From positions 62,001 to 126,000 of the forward strand of contig CAIKVH010000070.1 of assembly GCA_903830725.1 (NCBI GenBank): DNA of 64,000 nt, in the 5' to 3' direction. The position numbers and the translations under genes were made by a program. Positions 49,260 to 59,930 of the stretch are shown here, in pieces. The DNA comes from an uncultured Burkholderiales bacterium. Lineage in GTDB: Bacteria > Pseudomonadota > Gammaproteobacteria > Burkholderiales > Burkholderiaceae_C. Each line of letters starts with the position of its first letter. Within the stretch, counting starts at the first letter, position 1. The notes under the pieces are model-generated. The model saw only the letters and a program-made list of their open reading frames with translations. It had not been told where the DNA came from and made no database searches.

Positions 49260-49318
49260 GGGGGTGTGTAACTAGCCCCCGGTTTCAAGGGCGCTAATTA
49301 AAGCGAAGAATTAGCCCC
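49260..49318 (-). terminator. Two tandem hairpins at the 3' end of the lactonase gene
   Basis: GCTAATT/AATTAGC (49293-49299/49309-49315) and GGGGG/CCCCC (49260-49264/49276-49280). No strong U tract. Confidence 0.4.
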
Positions 49319-50090
49319 TTAAAAAATTTACTACGGTTTCGTTATATACCTTTACTTGTTCCAAGTTAGAGAGATGGGCAGCGTCCTTAATTACGGTCAG
49401 CTTGGAGCCGTTCCAGTTTTTGTGAATAGCCTCAGAAGCTGCAATTGGGGTTGCAAAGTCTTGATCTCCCACCATGATAAGAGCCGGATGATGCAGTTTC
49501 GTGATTCCCTCTAAATTGTCAATTAAGCCAATTGCAGCGCAGCATGCAGCGTAACCTTCTACAGGGGTGGCTGCGATGAGCGCGCCAATCTCTTTTAAGA
49601 CTTGTGGGTGAGACTGGTGAAAAGGCTGGGTAAACCATCTGCCAAGGGTGGGTTCAACCAGGGCAGCCATTCCCTTGCTTCGCGCTAGGACTGCTCTTTC
49701 CTCCCACATGGCTACCCCGTTTGGAGGAGCTTTCCCGGTGCTATCAGCAATAATCACTTTATCCAAGCACTCTGGGTGACGGATTGCGAGAACCTGTCCA
49801 ATCATGCCGCCCATAGAGAGACCCATCCAATGGGTTTTTTCGATTTTTAGGTGCGCCAGCAATCCGTGGGCATCGTCAGCGAGTTGTTCCAATGTATAAG
49901 GGCCCGGCGTAGCTTGCGTTTTTCCATGCCCTCTTGTGTCATAACACAGGACCGTGAAATGGGCTTTAAGTACTTCGATTTGAGGTTTCCACATTTCGCT
50001 AGAGCAAGCAAGTGAGTGAGATAACGTTATCCAAGGTCCGCTACCAGTGATTTCGTAATGGGTGTCAAGTCCGTTAATAGTTGCTTGCAT
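49311..50090 (-). CDS. pcaD: 3-oxoadipate enol-lactonase-like alpha/beta hydrolase
   Basis: HSLACSSEMWKPQ, YDTRGHGKT, HWMGLSMGGMIGQ. Confidence 0.85.
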   Translation of the reverse strand: MQATINGLDTHYEITGSGPWITLSHSLACSSEMWKPQIEVLKAHFTVLCYDTRGHGKTQATPGPYTLEQLADDAHGLLAHLKIEKTHWMGLSMGGMIGQVLAIRHPECLDKVIIADSTGKAPPNGVAMWEERAVLARSKGMAALVEPTLGRWFTQPFHQSHPQVLKEIGALIAATPVEGYAACCAAIGLIDNLEGITKLHHPALIMVGDQDFATPIAASEAIHKNWNGSKLTVIKDAAHLSNLEQVKVYNETVVNFLRG

Positions 50091-50514
50091 GAGTTACTCC
50101 AAATAATAAATAATGAAAAATGATTTAATTGCGCAAATGAAATAGAGGAGCAACTTTCCCCAACCTGTTTAGATGTTTTGAAAAGTCAAGATAGTTATCT
50201 TAGACATCCTCCTCTCCCTTAACGGGGCGAAAGATATCAATATTTAGGCTTAATGGGCGTGTCGAGCCGTTTCTACTTAAGGGAATTTGGATCGAGTTTG
50301 TTGTCCAGTAAGCATGCAGCTCAGGTGGATTATTTGAGGTGATCGATTGATCTAAAACAATTGGTATTTCCCCTATATTTAGCATGAGCGTATTGGAGTT
50401 TTGTGAGGCCGTATGCTAGATATCAATAGTCTCTGATGAATGTATTTGTTATTTTAGAAGTCGATTTGGACTATTTATGTGTAGACTTGCAGCAAACTAA
50501 ATTATGGAGATCAA

Positions 50515-51537
50515 ATGAACACCAAATCAAATCCAAAACCCAAATCACCTAAACTTAACAAAGTAAAGGCGACAAATACAAAGCCTTCAAAAAGCGAGGC
50601 TAACTTTACCCGTCTAGGCGTAATTGGGTTGGGTATTATGGGCTCTGCAATGGGTACAAATTTGATTAAGGCGGGCTTTGAGGTTTGCGGTTTTGATCCC
50701 AGTGAGCAGGCATTAAAGGCTTTTAAAAAGGTTGGCGGCCAAACTCGCTCCGATACTCAAAGCGTAGCCAAAGACGCGCAAGTACTTATCACCTCATTAC
50801 CTAGTGCTGCTGCTTTGTTGGCAACCGCACACGCCCTATCTGCGAAGGCTAATAAAGGACTTATTGTTATAGAGACCAGTACTCTTGACGTCGAAGACAA
50901 ACGCAAAGCCAGGGATATTATGCAGGCTGCCGGTGTGACTTTATTGGACTGTCCTTTATCTGGAACAGGTGCTCAAGCCGCTAGAAAAGATCTGACAGTT
51001 TATGCAAGCGGTCCATCAAAAGTGGTTGACAGTTTGTCCTCAGTGTTCGAGGGATTCTCTAAAGCGCATTTTAATTTGGGGGAATTTGGCAACGGAATGA
51101 ACATGAAGTTAATGGCCAATTTGCTAGTGGCTATTCATAACGTTTCGACTGCTGAGGCCCTACTTTTAGGCGAGAGATTTGGAATCCCAGTTTCGACTGC
51201 TGTTAAAGTTTTGAGTGATGGCGCTGGGGGATCACGCATGCTTCAAATTCGGGGACCATTGATGGAGCGCGAGGGATGGGCCAAGGAGATTACGATGAAA
51301 GTCGAGGTCTGGCAAAAGGATATGAAACTGATTTCCGAGGCCTTAAATAGAGAGCGGGTTGCCGCTCCTATATTTAACGCAACCATTGCGGTTTATAACG
51401 GGGCAATGGGGATGGGGCATGAGAAAAATGATACTGCGGCTGTCTTTGATGTATTGCAAAAGATGTCCTCAAAAAATACAACCAAGAGCCCCAAAGTAAC
51501 AGGTAATGGCAAAAGCAAAGTAAAAAATAAAAAATAA
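50515..51537 (+). CDS. 3-hydroxyisobutyrate dehydrogenase family oxidoreductase with Lys-rich termini
   Basis: LGVIGLGIMGSAMGTNLIKAGFEV, LLDCPLSGTGAQA, GNGMNMKLMANLLVAI. Confidence 0.9.
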   Translation: MNTKSNPKPKSPKLNKVKATNTKPSKSEANFTRLGVIGLGIMGSAMGTNLIKAGFEVCGFDPSEQALKAFKKVGGQTRSDTQSVAKDAQVLITSLPSAAALLATAHALSAKANKGLIVIETSTLDVEDKRKARDIMQAAGVTLLDCPLSGTGAQAARKDLTVYASGPSKVVDSLSSVFEGFSKAHFNLGEFGNGMNMKLMANLLVAIHNVSTAEALLLGERFGIPVSTAVKVLSDGAGGSRMLQIRGPLMEREGWAKEITMKVEVWQKDMKLISEALNRERVAAPIFNATIAVYNGAMGMGHEKNDTAAVFDVLQKMSSKNTTKSPKVTGNGKSKVKNKK

Positions 51538-51567
51538 GCTCCCTTAAACAGCTTAATCACCCCCGTT

Positions 51568-52089
51568 CTAGCTCTTGGAGTGAAAGAGTTTGTACATTTC
51601 CATTTTTTCTAAAAATAGACCAATGTTGAAATCTTCGTGTTCAATCTTTTTAATAACGATTTCTGAATCAATTGACTCTAATTCCAATTGAAGTTTCAAG
51701 TCAATAATAAATGTGTTGGACGAAAAGAGATTGATGTTAGGTCTTAGACCTAATGTCCATGATTGGCTGTACGGCGCTTTGCATTGCCGATTTACAGTAA
51801 TGAGGATTTCACCTTGATCTGAGCATTCCAGTAAATTTTGTATTTCAGCAATTGTTAATACGCCCTTTACGATTGGATCAATTTTGTGCTGATCCACTAA
51901 TGTAAATGTTTCGACAATTGTCCAACTATTGGATTCAAACTCAGCCGCTTTGGCAGGGGTATCGAAATGCCTTTCTTTGATAATATTTTCAATATGAGTT
52001 GCTATTTGCTTTGAGTGGGGCTTGATCCCGCAGCGTTTAAGTGTTAAAGCTACTAAATATTCTAGGTAAACGCTGTGCAAATCGGTCAA
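51568..52089 (-). CDS. Hypothetical protein, 173 aa
   Basis: Complete ORF, no family recognised. Confidence 0.5.
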   Translation of the reverse strand: MTDLHSVYLEYLVALTLKRCGIKPHSKQIATHIENIIKERHFDTPAKAAEFESNSWTIVETFTLVDQHKIDPIVKGVLTIAEIQNLLECSDQGEILITVNRQCKAPYSQSWTLGLRPNINLFSSNTFIIDLKLQLELESIDSEIVIKKIEHEDFNIGLFLEKMEMYKLFHSKS

Positions 52090-52181
52090 GTTAACTTACT
52101 CCTTGTTTTAATTGGGCCATATGAGTGTAGGAAAGGATAGTCTACATAGCTACTGTAGCCTAAACTCATGCGGTTAAAATT

Positions 52182-53261
52182 GTGGCTATGACTTTTAGTT
52201 CTCATCTCTCCCCGAATTGTCTCTTATCCGTCGCGCCGATGATGGACTGGACTGATCGGCATTGCCGTTATTTTCATCGTTTGCTCAGTGCAAAGGCTTT
52301 GCTTTACACAGAAATGATAACGACCGGAGCTCTAATATTTGGCGACTCAGACTATCAACTCAAGTTCAATACTCAGGAGCACCCAGTTGCTTTGCAACTG
52401 GGGGGGAGCGATCCGAAAGATTTGGCACGCTGCGCGCAACTAGCTCATCAGCATAAATACGATGAGGTAAACCTAAATTGTGGCTGTCCATCCGAACGCG
52501 TGCAGCGTGGGGCTTTTGGCGCATGCTTAATGAACGAATCTAAATTAGTCGCTGATTGCGTTAAATCAATGAGTGAAGCTAGTCCACTGCCCGTAACTGT
52601 GAAGCACAGAATTGGACTGGGTCGGGGTGAGAGTTTTGAATTCGTTCGCGACTTTGTTGGAGAGGTCAGTAATGCAGGTTGCAAAACGTTTATTGTGCAC
52701 GCCAGAAATGCCTGGCTAGAGGGCTTGTCTCCTAAAGAAAACCGAGAAATTCCCCCTCTAAAACCGGATTGGGCGTACCGGCTAAAAAAGGATTTTCCAG
52801 ACCTTGAAATTGTTTATAACGGGGGTGTTAAGACATTGACCGATGTTCATGAACATTTGCAGCATCTAGACGGCGTTATGGTCGGACGTGAGGCTTATCA
52901 CAATCCATGGATCTTGACGGGTTGGGACGCTGTCTTTGATGAACAAATTTCAGAGCGCTCGTTAACCAATAACACGCCGAGTTCTTCAGATGCTGAGTCC
53001 AGTTTAACCCGTGAAGCGGTTGAAGCTCAGATGGTCGTTTATATGGAGCGAGAGCAAAGGGAGAATAATGTGCACTGGGCCAGCGTCGCCAGGCATATGC
53101 TTGGGCTCTACCACGCTCAGCCTGGTGGCAAAAGATGGCGACGGGTGTGGAGCGATCACAAACTCAAAAATCGCACCCCTCAAGAGGTTAGTGCTCTAGC
53201 TCAACGGGCGTTAATCAATGAGCGAGTAAAACTAGACCAGGCTAATCAAGCAGTGGTTTAG
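52182..53261 (+). CDS. dusA: tRNA-dihydrouridine synthase A
   Basis: [74 protein letters not shown]. Confidence 0.96.
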   Translation: MAMTFSSHLSPNCLLSVAPMMDWTDRHCRYFHRLLSAKALLYTEMITTGALIFGDSDYQLKFNTQEHPVALQLGGSDPKDLARCAQLAHQHKYDEVNLNCGCPSERVQRGAFGACLMNESKLVADCVKSMSEASPLPVTVKHRIGLGRGESFEFVRDFVGEVSNAGCKTFIVHARNAWLEGLSPKENREIPPLKPDWAYRLKKDFPDLEIVYNGGVKTLTDVHEHLQHLDGVMVGREAYHNPWILTGWDAVFDEQISERSLTNNTPSSSDAESSLTREAVEAQMVVYMEREQRENNVHWASVARHMLGLYHAQPGGKRWRRVWSDHKLKNRTPQEVSALAQRALINERVKLDQANQAVV

Positions 53262-54073
53262 TCAGCTTTTTCTGGCTCTGCGATTCCACCTACGACGTGA
53301 CTAAATCCTCCGTCTACATATACAATTTCAGCACTAACACCTGCTGCTAAATTGCTCATTAAAAAGGCGGCAACGTTGCCTACGTCCTCAATGGAGACGT
53401 TTCGACGTATTGGGCTAGCTTCAGCTACTACAGACAAAATCTTTCCAAATCCTTTTATTCCGCTAGCGGCGAGAGTTTTGATTGGACCAGCGCTGATGCC
53501 GTTTACTCGAAGGTGTTGTCCTTTGCTGCCGAGGGATTCTGCTAAGTAACGAACTGAGGCTTCAAGCGATGCCTTAGCAAGTCCCATGGTGTTGTAGTTG
53601 GGTACAGTTTTTACGGCGCCTAAGTAGGTCAGGGTCAAAAGCGCTGACCGCTCGTTAAGCATTGGAAGCGCAACTTTTGCCATTGCAGGGAAACTGTAGG
53701 CGCTGATGTCGTGTGCAATTTTAAAGCCTTCACGACTCAAGCCGTCCAGAAAATCGCCCGCAATTGCTTCTCTAGGTGCGTATCCAATGCTGTGCACAAA
53801 CCCGTCAAATTTAGGCCAATGCACACTTAAGTCTTTGAACATGTTCTCAATCTGCTCATCGCTGCTAACATCACAGTCAAAAATGAGCTTGGAATTAAAG
53901 TCATTAGCAAATTCAGTGATACGGTCTTTAAAGCGCTCACCCACATAGCTAAATGCCAATTCAGCGCCTTGTTCATGACAAGCTTTGGCGATGCCGTAAG
54001 CGATTGAGCGGTTGGACAATACGCCGGTTATGAGTAACTTTTTACCGCTTAGGAAACCTGTGTGAGCAGACAT
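53258..54073 (-). CDS. fabI: Enoyl-[acyl-carrier-protein] reductase (NADH)
   Basis: [57 protein letters not shown]; start ATG 54073 preferred. Confidence 0.95.
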   Translation of the reverse strand: MSAHTGFLSGKKLLITGVLSNRSIAYGIAKACHEQGAELAFSYVGERFKDRITEFANDFNSKLIFDCDVSSDEQIENMFKDLSVHWPKFDGFVHSIGYAPREAIAGDFLDGLSREGFKIAHDISAYSFPAMAKVALPMLNERSALLTLTYLGAVKTVPNYNTMGLAKASLEASVRYLAESLGSKGQHLRVNGISAGPIKTLAASGIKGFGKILSVVAEASPIRRNVSIEDVGNVAAFLMSNLAAGVSAEIVYVDGGFSHVVGGIAEPEKAD

Positions 54074-54227
54074 GAATAAAACTCCCATAATTCAAATTGA
54101 TGTAGATTTTCGCATGGAATCAGTTTGGGCAGGCTCATCTTCTCCCGCTCGATATTTTTGATGCAAAGAATAACCACACAAAAACCCTCTCAGAATTACG
54201 ATTTAGTAACATTTTTGAGCAAAAATC

Positions 54228-56081
54228 TTGCAAAATGCGGGAATGCGCTTTGTATTTTTTATTTGCTCTGTTTTGTGTAGCCTTTTATTTGCGGGTTCCC
54301 CTTGCCTTGCAGCCCATGCTTATGCCCAGTTTGGTGATATCAAGTATCCAAAAGGCTTTGATCACTTCGATTATGTAAACCCCCAAGCTCCAAAGGGCGG
54401 GGAGATCGCGCTTGTTTCCCCGTCGAGTTCGTCGAGTTTTGATAAATACAACCCCTTCACTTTAAAGGGGACTGCTCCTCCAGGGTTGAGTGGTTTGATA
54501 TTTGAAACTCTGCTAATCGCTAATTTTGAGGAGCCCACGACTGCTTATGGTCTATTGGCTGAGGATGTAATTGTTTCTGCGGACAAACTCTCCGCCACTT
54601 TTACCCTAAACCCCTTAGCACGATTTCACGATGGTGCACCTGTTTTGGCAGTAGATGTTAAGTACGCTTTTAACAAATTAATTAGTAACGAGGCCGCGCC
54701 TCAGTTTAGATCGATCTTCACAGATGTAAAAAGTGCCACAGTGATTTCTGAGCGGGTCGTGCGCTTTGATTTTAAGCGCGTGAACGCCGAACTCCCCCTT
54801 ATTGTGGGCAACCTCCCCGTATTCAGTCGTGCCTGGGGCGAAGGTAAAGCTCTGGATAAAATCATCACCGATATGCCCATTGGCTCAGGTCCATACAAAA
54901 TCGGTAAAGTCGATTTTGGTCGCGATATTCAATACGTTAGGGATCCTAATTATTGGGGTAAGGACCTGGGGGTTAGGAGGGGTACATTTAATTTTGACCG
55001 AGTACTGTTTAAACTTTACAAGGACAACACTGCGCAACTAGAGGCATTTAAAGCTGGAGAATTTGACTACATACAGTGTTTTATTTCTAGAGAATGGGCG
55101 CGGGCCTACAAAGGGAAAGCCTTTGATGATGGGCGGCTAATAAAACGTGAGCTAAAACACGGTAATGCAGGAGACTTTCAAGGTTTTATATTTAATACCC
55201 GACTCGATAAATTTAAAGACCCAAGGGTCAGAAGAGCCATAGGCCTGGCTCTTGATTACGAGTGGATGAATCGACAGATTTTTTACAACTCCTACACGCG
55301 TGTTAGGGGTTACTTTGTGGGCAGCGATTTTGAGGCTGTCGGATTGCCGGGGGCAGATGAACTTAAATATTTAGAGCCTATTAAAGGTAAGTTACCCCCT
55401 CAATTATTCACCCAGCCCGCGCCTGTTCCCCCCATCACACAGTTAGAACCCTCAACTGGGGAGACACTTCGAGATCACCTTCGACTAGCCAAGTCGCTTC
55501 TTGAGGCATCTGGGTGGAACTATTCGAACGGGGCTCTTAGGAACGCCAAGGGGGAAGCTTTTAAAATTGAATTTATAGATAACTCTGGTGGTATGGGTCG
55601 AGTCGTAACACCGTTTGCCAAAAACCTTGACAAACTTGGTATCGATGTCAAATACAGGATTGTTGACTCCGCGGTACTCCAAAAAAGGATGGATGTTTTT
55701 GATTTTGAAGTGATCAGCATGCGCAACATTGGGAGCGAGGCTCCGGGAACTGAGCTGCTTGAGCGATTCGGCTCAAAGGCGGCAGACACGGAGGGTTCCT
55801 CTAATTTCATAGGGCTAAAGGATCCCGCTGTTGATGCCTTGTTGGAGAGCGTTGTTACCTCGCAAACCAAGGCGCAACTCAAAGGCTCTCTCAAGGCTTT
55901 AGACCGAGTTCTAAGGCACGGCTACTACTCTGTGCCTCATTGGTACGGTAGCGTGCACCGAGTAGCTTGGCGCAATGGTCGATTTGAGATGCCAACAATG
56001 ACCCCCCGCTATTACCAACCGGAGTCTTGGATCTTATCAAGTTGGTGGGCCAGTGCAGCTAATTTGCGAGGGGAGCACTAA
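54228..56081 (+). CDS. yejA: Peptide/oligopeptide ABC substrate-binding protein (YejA-like)
   Basis: SBP family 5; YAQFGDIKYPKGFDHFDYVNPQAPKGGE, typical YejA start; followed by yejB/E/F. Exact start uncertain (ATG 54243 also possible). Confidence 0.9.
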   Translation: MQNAGMRFVFFICSVLCSLLFAGSPCLAAHAYAQFGDIKYPKGFDHFDYVNPQAPKGGEIALVSPSSSSSFDKYNPFTLKGTAPPGLSGLIFETLLIANFEEPTTAYGLLAEDVIVSADKLSATFTLNPLARFHDGAPVLAVDVKYAFNKLISNEAAPQFRSIFTDVKSATVISERVVRFDFKRVNAELPLIVGNLPVFSRAWGEGKALDKIITDMPIGSGPYKIGKVDFGRDIQYVRDPNYWGKDLGVRRGTFNFDRVLFKLYKDNTAQLEAFKAGEFDYIQCFISREWARAYKGKAFDDGRLIKRELKHGNAGDFQGFIFNTRLDKFKDPRVRRAIGLALDYEWMNRQIFYNSYTRVRGYFVGSDFEAVGLPGADELKYLEPIKGKLPPQLFTQPAPVPPITQLEPSTGETLRDHLRLAKSLLEASGWNYSNGALRNAKGEAFKIEFIDNSGGMGRVVTPFAKNLDKLGIDVKYRIVDSAVLQKRMDVFDFEVISMRNIGSEAPGTELLERFGSKAADTEGSSNFIGLKDPAVDALLESVVTSQTKAQLKGSLKALDRVLRHGYYSVPHWYGSVHRVAWRNGRFEMPTMTPRYYQPESWILSSWWASAANLRGEH

Positions 56082-56083
56082 AG

Positions 56084-57118
56084 TTGATTAGTTACATTAC
56101 CAAACGCCTGCTGTTAATGATTCCGACTCTTTTTGGTATTTTGCTTTTGACCTTTGTCGTCATTCAATTTGTACCAGGTGGCCCCGTGGAGCAAATGGTT
56201 GCGCAGTTGCAGGGACGGGATTCAGGGGGCGAGGGCGCGCACGTCAGTGGCGCAGGCTACAGAGGTCGTCAAGGCGTCGACGCACAGCGCATAGAAGAGA
56301 TTAAACAACTATACGGATTTGATAAACCGGCATCAGAGAGGTTTTTGATGATGCTTGGGCAGTTCGCAAGCTTTGACTTAGGAAAGAGTTTTTATTATCC
56401 AAAAGATGTCTGGGCCCTGGTAAAAGATAAATTGCCGGTATCGGTAAGTTTGGGTTTATGGACTTTTTTCCTGAGCTACTTGGTATCAGTACCCCTAGGT
56501 ATTGCAAAAGCAGTTCGCGCCGGAACCCCTTTTGATGCTTGGACTAGCATTCTTGTATTGATAGGCTATGCGATTCCCGGATTTGTTTTAGGGGTGGCTT
56601 TATTGGTTGTGTTTGGGGGTCAGTTGCAGTGGTTCCCTTTAAGGGGGCTCATATCATCGAACTGGTCAGAATTAAGCTTGATGTCTAAGATTACGGATTA
56701 TTTATGGCACATCACACTGCCAATCACAGCAAGTGTCCTAGGAGCATTTGCCGTGACCACGATGCTGACTAAAAATGCCTTCATGGAGGAGATTGGTAAA
56801 CAGTATGTGCTGACAGCAAGAGCTAAAGGTCTGAGCGAAGGACGTGTACTCTGGAGGCATGTATTTAGAAATGCACTCATTCCTTTGGTGACTGGATTTC
56901 CCAGTGCTTTTATTGGTGCCTTTTTTACGGGCTCCTTGCTAATTGAAACCCTCTTTTCATTGGACGGTCTGGGGCTTCTTAGTTATGAAAGTGTGATGAG
57001 AAGGGATTACCCAGTGGTTCTTGGAACCCTCTATCTATTTACGCTGATAGGGCTGGTCACCAAGTTAATAAGCGATTTATGTTACTTGTGGGTTGATCCA
57101 CGGGTAAAGTTCGATTAG
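56084..57118 (+). CDS. yejB: ABC permease YejB
   Basis: ITKRLLLMIPTLFGILLLTFVVIQFVPGGPVEQMVAQLQG. Confidence 0.93.
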   Translation: MISYITKRLLLMIPTLFGILLLTFVVIQFVPGGPVEQMVAQLQGRDSGGEGAHVSGAGYRGRQGVDAQRIEEIKQLYGFDKPASERFLMMLGQFASFDLGKSFYYPKDVWALVKDKLPVSVSLGLWTFFLSYLVSVPLGIAKAVRAGTPFDAWTSILVLIGYAIPGFVLGVALLVVFGGQLQWFPLRGLISSNWSELSLMSKITDYLWHITLPITASVLGAFAVTTMLTKNAFMEEIGKQYVLTARAKGLSEGRVLWRHVFRNALIPLVTGFPSAFIGAFFTGSLLIETLFSLDGLGLLSYESVMRRDYPVVLGTLYLFTLIGLVTKLISDLCYLWVDPRVKFD

Positions 57119-57127
57119 AGAATCGTA

Positions 57128-58189
57128 ATGAGTACTCAGTCCATCAACCCCCCCCCTCGCTCACCGTCCAAGAGAGCTTGGATGCGGTTCAAACAAAAAA
57201 GACGTGGTTACTGGAGTCTTATCATTTTGAGTCTCCTCTTTGCTTTCAGTCTCATGGCTGAAGTTATTTGTAACGACAAACCACTTGTAGTCAAGTACAA
57301 AGAGCATTGGTACTTCCCCATTGTTTCTAACCCTGCAGAAACTGTTTACGGGGGTGACTTTGACGCACCCACAGATTATTTTGACCCCTTTATTCGTCAA
57401 CAGTTGAGCAAAGAGGGAAACTTTGCGGTTTTTCCGTTAAACCCTTACCACTACACCACCTTAAATTATTTTGCGAGTGCCCCAAACCCAGCTCCCCCGT
57501 CCTTTGAGAATTGGCTAGGAACGGATGACCGAGGCAGAGATCTGATTGCGCGTTTACTTTACGGCTTCAGGGTATCCATCTTATTTGCCTTGGCTTTGAC
57601 GGTATCTGGTACTTTGCTCGGGATTGCAACGGGCGCTGTGCAAGGTTTTTTTGCAGGCAAAGTGGATATAACTGTGCAACGATTTATTGAAATATGGAGC
57701 TCTATGCCAGAGCTTTATCTTTTAATTATTTTCTCTGCAGTGTTTGAACCGAGTGTTTCAATTTTGCTGATCCTCTTAAGCTTATTTGGTTGGATGGGCT
57801 TATCTGACTATGTAAGGGCGGAGTTTTTGAGAAATCGTCAACTCGATTATGTTCGTGCAGCAAGGGCTCTGGGTTTATCGAACTGGCAAATTATTTGGAA
57901 ACACGTACTGCCCAACAGCATGACGCCCGTTGTTACTTTTTTACCTTTCAGGATGAGTGCTGCCATCTTGTCATTGACGAGTTTGGATTTTCTCGGGCTC
58001 GGCGTACCCCCGGGCACGCCGAGCCTTGGCGAGCTTTTGTCCCAGGGTAAAAATAATATAGATGCGTGGTGGATTTCCTTATCAACTTTTGCGGTGTTAG
58101 TGATCACTTTGTTGTTGCTGACTTTTATGGGAGATGCACTGCGGGACGCGCTAGATCCGAGGCACCTAGGCGAGCAAGAATCAAAATGA
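57128..58189 (+). CDS. yejE: ABC permease YejE
   Basis: NWLGTDDRGRDLIARLLYGFRVSILFAL, DFLGLGVPPGTPSLGELL. Confidence 0.93.
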   Translation: MSTQSINPPPRSPSKRAWMRFKQKRRGYWSLIILSLLFAFSLMAEVICNDKPLVVKYKEHWYFPIVSNPAETVYGGDFDAPTDYFDPFIRQQLSKEGNFAVFPLNPYHYTTLNYFASAPNPAPPSFENWLGTDDRGRDLIARLLYGFRVSILFALALTVSGTLLGIATGAVQGFFAGKVDITVQRFIEIWSSMPELYLLIIFSAVFEPSVSILLILLSLFGWMGLSDYVRAEFLRNRQLDYVRAARALGLSNWQIIWKHVLPNSMTPVVTFLPFRMSAAILSLTSLDFLGLGVPPGTPSLGELLSQGKNNIDAWWISLSTFAVLVITLLLLTFMGDALRDALDPRHLGEQESK

Positions 58190-59823
58190 CGACCCCAAAT
58201 AGCATCACACACTCATCTGAGTCGCTTTTGAAGGCAAGCGATTTGAGGATTTCCTTTAACGGTCGTTATGTAGTGAAAGGCGTTAATCTTGAAATCGAAA
58301 AAGGCTCGCGGGTAGCCCTAGTAGGCGAGTCTGGTTCTGGCAAAACCCTGACTGCTTTGAGTATTTTGGGCTTGGCAAGAGGTGCAACGGTTACGGGGCA
58401 ATGTTATTTTGAGGGAAGAGATTTACTCGCACTTAGTGAACCTGAGCTCAGAGGAATTAGGGGCAGTGAGATCTCGATGATTTTTCAAGAGCCTATGACT
58501 GCGCTCAATCCGCTCTTCACTGTTGGAGATCAAATTGCAGAAGTCTTGCAACTCAAAATGGCAATGTTACCTAGGGATGCATGGCAAAAGGCAGTTGAGT
58601 TGATGGATGAAACGGGTATCGCACAGGCCAGTGTCAAAGCGCGCTCTTTCCCGCATCAGTTATCGGGTGGGCAGCGTCAACGGGTGATGATTGCAATGGC
58701 CCTTGCATGTCGACCTAAACTTTTGTTGGCAGATGAGCCCACAACCGCTTTGGATGCATCTCTAAGGCTTCAAATACTCGAACTCTTAGACCGCTTTCAA
58801 AGCGAGTTCGGGATGGCGATCCTCCTAATTACACATGATCTGAACTTGGTAAAGTCATTTGCGAGTAAGGTGTTGGTGATGGAACAAGGCCTAGTCGTTG
58901 AGGAGGGTGATGTAGAACAGGTTATGCGCTCACCTAAGCATGTCTATACAAAAAGACTAGTGAATAGCGTTCCTTTGCGGGACGTGGTGGATACGGCTGA
59001 GGAATTTGAGGGGAGTCTCATCGCCAATGGGGAAGAGTATGTCATGCAGGCCAAAGCCCTATCTGTGCACTACCCAGTTCCAATTGAGGGATTTAAGGGT
59101 TGGTTTAACCAAGGACGTTTCACTGCAGTTAAGGGAGTGAGCTTTGGGCTACGACCCTCGCAAACCCTAGGTGTCGTTGGTGAATCGGGCTCGGGTAAGT
59201 CGACATTGGCATTGGCATGTCTGGGTTTGCAAAGTAGCGATGGTGAGCTCAAGGTGATGGGTCAGTTTTGGAGCCGTGGGCAAAACATGCGCTCACTCAG
59301 GGCAAAAGTACAAGTCGTATTTCAAGACCCGTTCTCATCGCTATCTCCGCGAATGAATGTGATTGAACTGGTCGGCGAAGGGTTGGATGTTCATGCGCCG
59401 CAGCTGAGTATTGAAGAGCGCAGGCGCAGAGTCCTGAGCGCACTCTCAGATGTAGGGCTGACTCAGACCGAGTTTGCCAACATTTTGGAGCGCTATCCCC
59501 ATGAGTTTTCTGGCGGACAGCGTCAAAGACTCGCCATTGCGAGAGCCCTGATCTTAGAGCCAAGGGTTCTGGTTCTAGATGAGCCCACCAGCGCATTAGA
59601 CGTTACCAGTCAAAAGCAGGTGGTTCAACTGTTGCAGGGCCTACAGCGCACAAAAGGGCTAAGCTATTTGTTAATTACTCACGATATGGCGGTGATCAAA
59701 GCCATGGCGCACCATGTTTTGGTCATGAAGGACGGGGTCGTAGTCGAGGAGGGACTGGTAGAAAAGGTCCTAAGCGATCCTCAAGATCCCTATACCCAAC
59801 TGCTGGTTAAGGCCTCTTCTTAG
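58186..59823 (+). CDS. yejF: ABC ATPase, duplicated nucleotide-binding domains (YejF)
   Basis: Two Walker A motifs (GESGSGKTLTAL and GESGSGKSTLAL) and two signature motifs; ATG 58186 overlaps the yejE stop (track start 58066 is too early). Confidence 0.94.
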   Translation: MTTPNSITHSSESLLKASDLRISFNGRYVVKGVNLEIEKGSRVALVGESGSGKTLTALSILGLARGATVTGQCYFEGRDLLALSEPELRGIRGSEISMIFQEPMTALNPLFTVGDQIAEVLQLKMAMLPRDAWQKAVELMDETGIAQASVKARSFPHQLSGGQRQRVMIAMALACRPKLLLADEPTTALDASLRLQILELLDRFQSEFGMAILLITHDLNLVKSFASKVLVMEQGLVVEEGDVEQVMRSPKHVYTKRLVNSVPLRDVVDTAEEFEGSLIANGEEYVMQAKALSVHYPVPIEGFKGWFNQGRFTAVKGVSFGLRPSQTLGVVGESGSGKSTLALACLGLQSSDGELKVMGQFWSRGQNMRSLRAKVQVVFQDPFSSLSPRMNVIELVGEGLDVHAPQLSIEERRRRVLSALSDVGLTQTEFANILERYPHEFSGGQRQRLAIARALILEPRVLVLDEPTSALDVTSQKQVVQLLQGLQRTKGLSYLLITHDMAVIKAMAHHVLVMKDGVVVEEGLVEKVLSDPQDPYTQLLVKASS

Positions 59824-59913
59824 TTATTTTGCATTGCCCCCTTGCATACTAAAGTGTGCCCCTCTTGTTGTACTAAGATTACAAGGGGGTGGATTCTAGG
59901 GGTAAATAGCAGT

Positions 59914-59919
59914 TACAAT
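59914..59919 (+). promoter_or_regulatory. Candidate -10 element (TACAAT) upstream of the rimP leader
   Basis: gtTACAATacgcg; no convincing -35 seen. Confidence 0.35.
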
Positions 59920-59930
59920 ACGCGTTTGAC

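Noticed and set aside
50200-50385. 61 aa minus-strand ORF
   Set aside because: Could be real but no RBS, family or operon support.
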